A stretch of DNA of 12,920 nucleotides from Clostridiaceae bacterium (lineage in GTDB: Bacteria; Bacillota; Clostridia; Lachnospirales; Lachnospiraceae). Below are positions 7,256-12,920 of the stretch, in pieces. The stretch spans positions 1 through 12,920 of the forward strand of contig JAGZXV010000168.1 of assembly GCA_018378255.1 (NCBI GenBank), in the 5' to 3' direction. Made by a program: the position numbers and the translations under genes. The notes under the pieces are model-generated. The model was not told where the DNA came from, did no database searches, and saw only the letters and a program-made list of their open reading frames with translations. How positions within the stretch are numbered: position 1 is the first letter of the stretch; each line of letters begins with the position of its first letter.

Positions 7256-7284
7256 ATTCTAGCACAAATGAGGTTAAGTTACAA
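7256..7284 (-). promoter_or_regulatory. Extended -10 promoter of the cysteine-cluster gene
   Basis: On the minus strand a -35 box TTGTAA (7284-7279) and a -10 box TAGAAT (7261-7256) are 17 bases apart, and TGC directly before the -10 makes it an extended -10 site. The start point would be near 7249, giving a leader of about 56 bases. It may also serve the downstream MATE gene. Confidence 0.6.
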
Positions 7285-7312
7285 ACAGTAAAAAAATTAA
7301 TCCAAAAATCTA

Positions 7313-7341
7313 TTGACATTTTTCCAAATATATGCAATACT
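7313..7341 (+). promoter_or_regulatory. Promoter of the tRNA-Met gene
   Basis: A perfect -35 box TTGACA (7313-7318) is followed after 17 bases by AATACT (7336-7341), a 4/6 match to TATAAT. The start near 7348 leaves about 12 bases before the mature tRNA end, typical of a stable-RNA promoter. Confidence 0.7.
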
Positions 7342-7359
7342 ATTTGACGGATCATTTGT

Positions 7360-7433
7360 GGCGGAATAGCTCAGCTGGCTAGAGCACACGGTTCATACCC
7401 GTGGTGTCGTTGGTTCAAGTCCAATTTCCGCTA
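7360..7433 (+). tRNA. tRNA-Met (anticodon CAT, elongator)
   Basis: The sequence folds into a complete cloverleaf. The acceptor stem is GGCGGAA (7360-7366) with TTCCGCT (7426-7432), including a G-U first pair. The D arm is GCTC/GAGC. The anticodon stem CACGG/CCGTG carries loop TTCATAC, with CAT at 7394-7396. The T arm is GTTGG-TTCAAGT-CCAAT. The discriminator base is A7433. The anticodon stem lacks the three G-C pairs of initiator tRNA, and the first acceptor pair is matched, so this is an elongator. An Ile2 tRNA with a modified CAT anticodon is less likely but not excluded. CCA is not encoded (CTA follows), so CCA must be added after transcription. Confidence 0.95.
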
Positions 7434-7438
7434 CTACT

Positions 7439-7476
7439 AAAACCCTGCAGGGATTTGTCTGCAGGGTTTTTTATTT
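7439..7476 (+). terminator. Intrinsic terminator of the tRNA-Met gene
   Basis: AAAACCCTGCAG (7439-7450) pairs with CTGCAGGGTTTT (7459-7470) around an 8-base loop and runs into further T residues (to 7476). It is a strong hairpin with a U tail six bases after the tRNA. The following stretch to 7602 holds no gene; it carries the ribosome site of the next gene and AT-rich sequence near 7565-7580 that may hold its promoter. Confidence 0.9.
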
Positions 7477-7602
7477 ATCCTGGATTTTCTTCCATTTCAT
7501 CTCACAAAACCATGTAATAAAATAAGCTCTCCCGCATAAGTAAAACCAAATTCCATTTTCCTGATATATTATACTATAAGAATTTTTTAAGGAGTAATAT
7601 TT

Positions 7603-8808
7603 ATGGACGTGTTGCATTTCTGCGGATTGTCAGCACTGATTTTTATACTATCATGCCCATTTCATCATATCACCATCTATTTTGCGCGGATCATGAAACC
7701 GGAGGGCCGGTTATCCCACGCCCGGGGCCGGGTTTATCAAACCGCGTCCCTGGCCTGCACGATGATGCTGACCTGTTTTAATATTCCGCTTCCCCTGTTT
7801 TATCTTCTGCTCTATGGAATTTTATGTGCCGCATTTTTAAACCTGCCGGGAGATAAGAGCTGCAATTGGTTTATCATAAACCAGATCATGATTTTTTACA
7901 CCATTCTGCCCATGCTGATTCTCGGCATACTGGCCTTGATTTCCGGCACCGGGCTAAAAGGCATACTGGAGCGGGACAATACCCGCCTTTTAAGCATCAT
8001 AACAGCTTTGGTAATTTTTTATCTGCTGTCTTACTCCCTGTTTATTCCGGGATTAAAAGATAAAATCAGGGTCATCCCCCAATGCCCGGAAGAATTCTCT
8101 CTTTACGTAAAATACACCTGGTTTGCTCTTGCTTACATCCTGTTTGACAGCTTTTCCGCCCTTTTTGACATGCACAGCTGTTTGATCGTCCTGTTTCTTT
8201 TAGGCAGCAGCTCTCTCATCCTTCTGAAAACCTTTGTATTTTTAAACCATATCTGTAAAATCGCACAGAATGTCTATTTGGAGGAAGAACACAGGACGTT
8301 CCTGCTGGAACGCAAGCTTCAGATGGAACGGGAAAAGATACTGCGTCATAAAATGCACGTGGATTACCTGACCGGCGCCTATACCAGACGGTATGTAGAA
8401 GACAATATACAGGATCTGATTAAAAACAAAAAGCCGTTTACACTGGTTTATATCGATCTGGATTTTTTAAAACGAGTAAATGATACTTTAGGACATGATG
8501 CCGGGGATGAACATTTGAAAGATTTCGTCCGCATTTTCGGCGGATATCTGAGAAAAAATGATATTTTCGCCCGGGTCGGCGGAGATGAGTTCTATGTTGT
8601 CCTGCCCGACTGCGATATCGAAACAGCTCATGGACGGATGGCTTTTATCCAGTCCCGGCTTTTATCTGAAAATCACTGCCATAATGAATTCCCTCTTTCC
8701 TTCAGCTTTGGGCTGTCCATGTCCGGGCCGGGAAAAGGCATGGAAACATTGATCGGAGAGGCGGACCACTCCATGTATTCTGATAAACAGGCAAGGAGGA
8801 AGGTATAA
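7603..8808 (+). CDS. Membrane diguanylate cyclase (GGDEF), first of a tandem pair
   Basis: This 401-residue protein has about six membrane helices (roughly 5-28, 48-79, 92-115, 128-148, 168-188, 192-215), then a charged helical linker (222-250) and a GGDEF domain. The domain opens with DYLTG (D254), has YIDLD (D285/D287) and VNDTLGH for metal and GTP binding, and an intact GGDEF at 326-330. RKND (317-320) lies five residues before it and matches the RxxD inhibitory site. It should therefore make cyclic di-GMP from two GTP at the membrane, with product inhibition. The N-terminal part is probably a sensor of unknown ligand. GGAG at 7591-7594 is eight bases before ATG 7603. The stop overlaps the start of the next GGDEF gene by one base. 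Confidence 0.93.
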   Translation: MDVLHFCGLSALIFILSCPFHHITIYFARIMKPEGRLSHARGRVYQTASLACTMMLTCFNIPLPLFYLLLYGILCAAFLNLPGDKSCNWFIINQIMIFYTILPMLILGILALISGTGLKGILERDNTRLLSIITALVIFYLLSYSLFIPGLKDKIRVIPQCPEEFSLYVKYTWFALAYILFDSFSALFDMHSCLIVLFLLGSSSLILLKTFVFLNHICKIAQNVYLEEEHRTFLLERKLQMEREKILRHKMHVDYLTGAYTRRYVEDNIQDLIKNKKPFTLVYIDLDFLKRVNDTLGHDAGDEHLKDFVRIFGGYLRKNDIFARVGGDEFYVVLPDCDIETAHGRMAFIQSRLLSENHCHNEFPLSFSFGLSMSGPGKGMETLIGEADHSMYSDKQARRKV

Positions 8809-10043
8809 TGCAGGAGCTTATATCGACGGCCATTTATCTGGCAGTCTCTCTGACCGGGTATTTTTACTATCATACCAATTTCATCCGCTCCCTAAACATG
8901 ATGATGAATCCCCGCTGTACGCCAAAAACTATGCTGTGGCTCAGCTTTATTATAAATTATATGTCCTTTGTCCTCTTCGGCCTGTTCAGCCTCCACCTGA
9001 TTGTAAACTGGACCCTTTTCACCATACTGCTGGTTCTGGAAATGCGGCTGTTTTACAGATGTCCCTGGAAGCACAGCCTGCTTCACGGCCTCGCCTGCAC
9101 GCTGATGGGACTGTCATTTAATATATTTTTCCGTTCCATGCTGGCGGCACTTTTTTATATTCCACCCCAGGCATTTGACAATCATATCTTATTGCCGGGA
9201 AATATAAAGGTCTATCCCGCCGCTCTGGGTTTTTTCGCTACCGGATATTTTTACCGGCAGGTGCGGACTTCGGGGCTGACAAAAAAAGTGGTGCCTCTGG
9301 CGGATGACAAAAACAGTCTTTTTTTAATGCTCCGCCTGATGATCGTCATGTATATTTATCTGACGATGAATCTGCTGCTGTACTATACACCCGGAAATAT
9401 CCTGTTTTTGAAATTGTGGAGTATGAAATCAGCTCTCAGCGTAATTGCAGGATTCAATGTGGCTGTGCGTTTTATCGCCCGCATGAGGGAGCTAAACCAG
9501 TACCGTACCGATAATCTCAAAGCCAAAAATGAAATCGCAGAAAAAATTTTTGAAGAACAGCGCCTTTTAACCCTGGCCTATACCGATCCTCTTACCGGGC
9601 TCTGCAACCGGGCATATGCCAACCGTCATATGGATCAGCTTTTTAAATCGGATGCGCAGTTTTCCCTGTGCTTCGCAGACCTAAACGGGCTGAAATCAGT
9701 GAATGACACTCTGGGACATCAATATGGCGACCGCTATCTCACCACCGCCTCAAACGTCCTTTCATCGGTATGCAAACGGGATACCGATCTTTTATGCCGT
9801 TATGGCGGCGATGAATTTGTTCTCTTATTAAATGACTGTGACCGGGCAAGCGCCGGCCTTTTGATGGATTGGGCCGGAGAAAGCCTAAAGTCGGCCGGAA
9901 TCTTTTTATCCCCTTTCCAGCCCTCCTTCAGCTACGGGATTGCCGAACGGAAGGAAGCCGGAACCATGAGCCAGCTGCTGTCATTGGCAGACCAGCGGAT
10001 GTATGAAGATAAACTGGAATATAAAAAGAACAGGAGAACATAA
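8808..10043 (+). CDS. Membrane diguanylate cyclase (GGDEF), second of a tandem pair
   Basis: This 411-residue protein has several membrane helices spread over about residues 1-225, a helical linker (about 226-255) and a GGDEF domain. It has DPLTG (D260), FADLNGLKSVNDTLGH (D291), an intact GGDEF at 333-337 and an RDTD inhibitory site at 324-327, five residues before it. A c-di-GMP synthase with product inhibition is the expected activity. Its membrane part is not obviously similar to that of the first protein, so the two may sense different signals. Its ATG shares one base with the upstream stop (TAATG) and has AAGGAGG at 8793-8799, so the two are almost certainly co-translated. Its stop is 33 bases from the stop of the convergent zinc-ribbon gene, without a terminator between them. 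Confidence 0.93.
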   Translation: MQELISTAIYLAVSLTGYFYYHTNFIRSLNMMMNPRCTPKTMLWLSFIINYMSFVLFGLFSLHLIVNWTLFTILLVLEMRLFYRCPWKHSLLHGLACTLMGLSFNIFFRSMLAALFYIPPQAFDNHILLPGNIKVYPAALGFFATGYFYRQVRTSGLTKKVVPLADDKNSLFLMLRLMIVMYIYLTMNLLLYYTPGNILFLKLWSMKSALSVIAGFNVAVRFIARMRELNQYRTDNLKAKNEIAEKIFEEQRLLTLAYTDPLTGLCNRAYANRHMDQLFKSDAQFSLCFADLNGLKSVNDTLGHQYGDRYLTTASNVLSSVCKRDTDLLCRYGGDEFVLLLNDCDRASAGLLMDWAGESLKSAGIFLSPFQPSFSYGIAERKEAGTMSQLLSLADQRMYEDKLEYKKNRRT

Positions 10044-10063
10044 ACAAGGAGGAAGGCAGGCGT

Positions 10064-10198
10064 ATGAGTATTGTTTTCAGATGCCCTTTTGCAAGTATTT
10101 GGTCCTGTCTGAAATCCTTACAGCATAAGGCCTGTCCGTCCAGTACACACTTTTTGAGGAACCGGGAGTATAGGAATCCGGGCCGTTTTCATTCTTAG
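10064..10198 (+). other. Possible short remnant ORF after the GGDEF pair
   Basis: An AAGGAGG at 10046-10052 lies 11 bases before an ATG that opens a 44-codon frame running antisense into the end of the zinc-ribbon gene. The product starts MSIVFRCPFASIW; one extra T in the run at 10087-10090 would change CPFA to the metal-knuckle-like CPFC. Nothing else supports coding. It may be the start of a lost third gene of the GGDEF operon or simply chance. Confidence 0.15.
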
Positions 10199-12104
10199 AG
10201 TGATCCCATTTCCCGGCAATCTGCGGATATATGGTTTCCAGATCGTTGTAGCCTTTTAACACCGCCTTATTCTTACAGAACGGGCAGCCGGAATGGCTGT
10301 TGGTCCGGCTGTTGGGGCTTGCCGCCCAGCTGTGGACAAATTCCTTTCCTTCTTTTACGGCTGTATGGATCCAAAAAACCGGTTTGTCGTATCCATATGA
10401 TATTTTATCCGGGAAAATGGATCTCTCTTCATTTTTTTGGTAGTCCCATTCCTCCAACAACGCCTTATGGGTGGAGGCCAGATCATTGATTCCCGGTTTA
10501 ATCACTTTGCCTGAGCAGACCGGACAGCCGGAAGAACTGCCTTTTCTGCCACTTATGTTATTTACCATTGCAGTCAAAGAGGACGCCCATTCATGGCGGA
10601 CGCCATTTACCACATGAAACCAGAATGCAGTCTTATGGCTGCAGCGGGCGAGCTCTGACGGCTGCAGTTTATTCTTTTCATAATCCCAATATTCAAGCAG
10701 CCCGGGTTCCTGTGAGCCAAAGTCGTTATCCCCCGGCAGAATCCTTTTTCCCGCACAGTAAGGGCATCCTTCGCCGGAAGCCCGTTTTGCAAAACTGGCT
10801 TTCCAGATATGCCTGCTTCCGGTCTTGGAATCATGGGACCAGACCGCCTCCACCGCACTGAATGGTAAAAATCCATAGGGAGACAGGTTTCCATTCCGTT
10901 CTTTATCAAACTGCTCCGTCAGTTCAGGAAACTTCATTCCGAAGCTCTTTTCATACTGAGCCTGTCTCCACTGCTCTCTGATTGCATATTCATCCTCATC
11001 AACTGCGGCTTCACATCTGATGTCCCGGTTCAGGGCCTGTCCGATCTCATGAAATAGAACCGGCATCACATCGCTCATATGGAGCCAGGCCCTTTTCACG
11101 GCCGGAAAGCGGATCTCCCTCTCCTGGACTGTAATTTCCGCCGATTTGCTGTCTTCGATCAGACAAAACAACAATATCCCGTCTTTCTCCGCCCGTTTTT
11201 TCTTCTTCTCGTCCAGCTGCTTCTTCTTTTGGGAAGCATGCGCCCACTCACCGGAGTATTCGATTCCCAGTTTTTTCCCACCGATGTCATAGATCAGGAC
11301 ATCTATTTCATAGCCGTGGGACATATCCCTGTTTACAATCTTCTTATCCGGAAATGCCTTTTTCATATAAAAAAGGACGGCCTGCTCACAAAATGATGTG
11401 GACGCGTATTCATGGCATTTGGGGCAGCCCGACTTTAAATTGGTTCTGGCATTGGGAGAACACTCCCACTCGTGGCCGCATCTGCTGCACTTCCACCATT
11501 TCTTCTGATTGCATCCAAAGGAGATTTCCTCCGCCTTCGTTTCATTCATCCGCATATATTCTTGTGCCAGCTGAGGATGGGTGGATTTTAAATCATTAAA
11601 TCCCGGATATACGGAAAAACCGGTCAAATAGGGGCAGCCGGATCCCCTTACGCGGCCCTGGACGGATGCCTGCCAACAAAGTTCATATTCTTTTCCCTCT
11701 CTCAAAGCAGTAATCTTCCACCAATATTTTTTCTGAGTGCCCGGCAGCACCTGACCGGCCGACAGCGGGTTTTTACGGCTGTCCCATTCGGCCGCCAGCT
11801 TAGGATACAGGGATTGGAAATCATTAAAACCGGTCAGCAGTTTTTTTACCGGCCTGGTTAAATAAGGGCAGCCGGATCGATTCTGGGTGCGGTTCCATAC
11901 GTTGGTTTCCCAGCACAGTTCCCATCTCTTTCCAAACCGCTCTTCATAACGGACCCAGCAGACCCGTTTACAAGAAGTAGAACGGATATTATCCGGCGAC
12001 ATGTCCTTATTCCTGCTGTAATCCCATTCCTCCAGCAGATGTTCCTGCTTATTTTCTATACACCATTCATATAATGTTTGTATCTGAGATGTTTTATTTT
12101 TCAT
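10077..12104 (-). CDS. Zinc-ribbon repeat protein with an internal PD-(D/E)xK/Vsr-like nuclease domain
   Basis: This 675-residue protein contains seven copies of a unit of about 65-75 residues of the DUF4379 (probable zinc-ribbon) type: L..EWD..KN, then a W-rich strand, an HxW or similar, R(T/A).., GCPxC and GxND(L/F). Units lie at about 21-95, 96-170, 171-232, 390-461, 462-541, 542-621 and 622-675. Unit 3 has C206, C209, H211, C227 and C230. Units 4-6 use His-His-Cys-Cys (H424/H432/C447/C450; H497/H504/C527/C530; H580/H591/C607/C610). Units 1, 2 and 7 lack most ligands. Residues 234-357 form a restriction-endonuclease-like domain: SFCEQA (E240), YEID (D268), LGIEYSG (E282), a lysine-rich helix and DGILLFCLIED. 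DNA or RNA binding and cleavage is inferred; the role is unknown. It starts 4 bases after the DUF3795 stop, without a visible ribosome site, so coupled translation is likely. Confidence 0.85.
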   Translation of the reverse strand: MKNKTSQIQTLYEWCIENKQEHLLEEWDYSRNKDMSPDNIRSTSCKRVCWVRYEERFGKRWELCWETNVWNRTQNRSGCPYLTRPVKKLLTGFNDFQSLYPKLAAEWDSRKNPLSAGQVLPGTQKKYWWKITALREGKEYELCWQASVQGRVRGSGCPYLTGFSVYPGFNDLKSTHPQLAQEYMRMNETKAEEISFGCNQKKWWKCSRCGHEWECSPNARTNLKSGCPKCHEYASTSFCEQAVLFYMKKAFPDKKIVNRDMSHGYEIDVLIYDIGGKKLGIEYSGEWAHASQKKKQLDEKKKKRAEKDGILLFCLIEDSKSAEITVQEREIRFPAVKRAWLHMSDVMPVLFHEIGQALNRDIRCEAAVDEDEYAIREQWRQAQYEKSFGMKFPELTEQFDKERNGNLSPYGFLPFSAVEAVWSHDSKTGSRHIWKASFAKRASGEGCPYCAGKRILPGDNDFGSQEPGLLEYWDYEKNKLQPSELARCSHKTAFWFHVVNGVRHEWASSLTAMVNNISGRKGSSSGCPVCSGKVIKPGINDLASTHKALLEEWDYQKNEERSIFPDKISYGYDKPVFWIHTAVKEGKEFVHSWAASPNSRTNSHSGCPFCKNKAVLKGYNDLETIYPQIAGKWDHSKNENGPDSYTPGSSKSVYWTDRPYAVRISDRTKYLQKGI

Positions 12105-12108
12105 ATGT

Positions 12109-12660
12109 TCAGCGCGGCTTTTTGCGGAGTTTTATCTCCACATTTCTCTCAGCTGCTGTCGTTTGAAAGGCTTTTACGGCTTTTAAGGCTTTTTCTTTTA
12201 TGGGCAGACAGGCACAATCTGTTCCGTCAGTAATCTCTGCCATTACGCTTCTGAGATCCTGGATATCCAGAAGATTGACCCCATTGCAGAAAAATCCCTT
12301 ACGCCTCCCGTCATTATATCCGTCCAGCAAAAACTTTAAAATCTCCATCTTTTCTTTCTGTTCCGCCCGGTAGGAATCTGCCCCGATGTCCTGGAATCTT
12401 TGAAAATCACGCCTGCGGTTTTGGTGCGTGATAAATGAATCATATTCATCGATCCCCTCATATTTTACACATGGGTACTCCGTGCACTGAAAACAATAGG
12501 AAACGCCTTCGTGTTTCAGGCTGCACCTTGCGACGGCGCATGACTGGTTGCCTTCTCCGCCTCCGCAGCCGGGACAGTAATCATTCAAATTCATCGGGCA
12601 CAACCCGCAGTTCAGACCGCAAAGAGAAAACAATAAATCATCCCTTTCAAAGTTTTTCAT
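12109..12660 (-). CDS. DUF3795-type cysteine-rich protein
   Basis: This 183-residue protein opens with a cysteine-dense domain: CGLNCGLCP (C14, C18, C21), CPGC (C29, C32), C41, C46, then CFQC (C56, C59) and C64 in EYPC. CGLxCxxCP followed by CxxC and a closing FxCxxYPC is the signature of the DUF3795 family, presumed to bind zinc or an iron-sulfur cluster; no activity is known. C125, C149 and C151 lie in the helical C-terminal part. ATG 12660 is chosen because GGAGG stands nine bases before it. The open frame to 12783 would include the promoter and is rejected. It is the first gene of a unit with the zinc-ribbon/nuclease gene, whose ATG follows 4 bases after its TGA. Confidence 0.85.
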   Translation of the reverse strand: MKNFERDDLLFSLCGLNCGLCPMNLNDYCPGCGGGEGNQSCAVARCSLKHEGVSYCFQCTEYPCVKYEGIDEYDSFITHQNRRRDFQRFQDIGADSYRAEQKEKMEILKFLLDGYNDGRRKGFFCNGVNLLDIQDLRSVMAEITDGTDCACLPIKEKALKAVKAFQTTAAERNVEIKLRKKPR

Positions 12661-12693
12661 TTGATTTATCCTCCATTCCTGTGCATTTCTATC

Positions 12694-12702
12694 ATTATAC
12701 CA
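12694..12702 (-). promoter_or_regulatory. Extended -10 promoter of the DUF3795/zinc-ribbon unit
   Basis: On the minus strand TGGTATAAT (12702-12694) is a perfect extended -10 element. No good -35 box lies 16-18 bases upstream, which fits an extended -10 promoter. Transcription would start near 12687, about 27 bases before the DUF3795 start codon. Confidence 0.65.
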
Positions 12703-12783
12703 TTGCTTTTCCGGCGATGGGCTGATTTTAGCTAAAAAGAAGACGAAATCTTGAACGCTTCTATGAAAGAACAGACTTTTCAT

Positions 12784-12825
12784 AAAAAAAGCGTCAAAGC
12801 ATTTTCAAAAACGCCCTGACGCTTT
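12784..12825 (-). terminator. Intrinsic terminator of the gene at the right edge
   Basis: On the minus strand AAAGCGTCA (12825-12817) pairs with TGACGCTTT (12796-12788). The loop is itself largely paired (GCGTTTT with AAAATGC, one mismatch). The stem is followed by a run of T (12790-12784). It lies 10 bases after the stop of the partial membrane protein and isolates the DUF3795 unit from it. Confidence 0.85.
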
Positions 12826-12835
12826 ACCTGATAAA

Positions 12836-12920
12836 TCAGCATACCACTGCAATGGCAGTAAATGTAATCCACATCAAAATGATCCCCATCAGCATAACCG
12901 GCACCCCATGTGTCCATATA
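12836..12920 (-). CDS. C-terminal tail of a membrane protein (5' end outside window)
   Basis: On the minus strand a frame is open from the window edge to a TGA at 12838-12836 and encodes about 27 residues. After IWTHGVPV it is one continuous hydrophobic segment (MLMGIILMWITFTAIAVVC) ending at the stop, which looks like the last helix of an integral membrane protein or part of a very small one. A strong terminator follows in the same direction, which supports a real gene end. The family cannot be named from this fragment. Confidence 0.5.
   Translation of the reverse strand, partial: IWTHGVPVMLMGIILMWITFTAIAVVC

Noticed and set aside
7360..7433. tRNA-Met as an integration site for a mobile element
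   Set aside because: No second copy of the tRNA 3' end, no integrase and no phage genes were seen in the window, and a normal terminator follows.
10240..12050. Recurring similar DNA segments as a possible CRISPR or tandem repeat array
   Set aside because: The similarity is at protein level with an irregular period of about 200-220 bases and diverged bases; it comes from the zinc-ribbon units.
12661..12783. 41-residue N-terminal extension of the DUF3795 protein
   Set aside because: This stretch contains the TATAAT promoter and the GGAGG for ATG 12660, and the added residues are not like the family.

Overview
The window reads as chromosome of a low-to-medium GC Firmicute, most likely a gut-type Clostridia (Lachnospiraceae-like). 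The signs are strong AGGAGG-type ribosome binding sites, TTGACA/TATAAT-like promoters, T-tailed hairpin terminators, TetR-MATE and GntR(FCD)-DapA gene pairs, and multi-spanning GGDEF proteins. This assignment is inference from gene content and signals; no marker gene fixes the genus.

Left part (1-2926): the 3' end of an adenine deaminase gene on + meets, tail to tail with a 10-base overlap, a minus-strand lipoprotein gene of unknown role. Further minus-strand genes are a GntR/FCD regulator and, upstream of it, a dihydrodipicolinate-synthase-type aldolase. The 185 bases between those two hold a dense nest of inverted repeats.

Middle (2927-7193): a TetR regulator with a clear promoter and two near-identical palindromic operators heads a TetR-MATE efflux unit on +. 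A second MATE gene faces it on the minus strand with only 2 bases between the stop codons. Upstream of that second MATE gene, also on minus, lies a cysteine-cluster (YkgJ-type) protein with its own promoter.

Right part (7200-12920): an elongator tRNA-Met gene with promoter and terminator is followed by two membrane diguanylate cyclases translated in tandem (TAATG overlap). Facing them on minus is a two-gene unit: a DUF3795-type cysteine-rich protein and a 675-residue protein made of seven zinc-ribbon-like repeats interrupted by a PD-(D/E)xK/Vsr-like nuclease domain. This last unit is the best candidate here for an under-described system. A minus-strand terminator and the C-terminal tail of a membrane protein close the window.

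Functional themes are purine salvage, lysine/aldolase metabolism with its regulator, drug efflux, c-di-GMP signalling, and a possible nucleic-acid-processing protein. No insertion sequence, CRISPR array, rRNA or phage gene was seen, and no gene-free stretch exceeds 300 bases.
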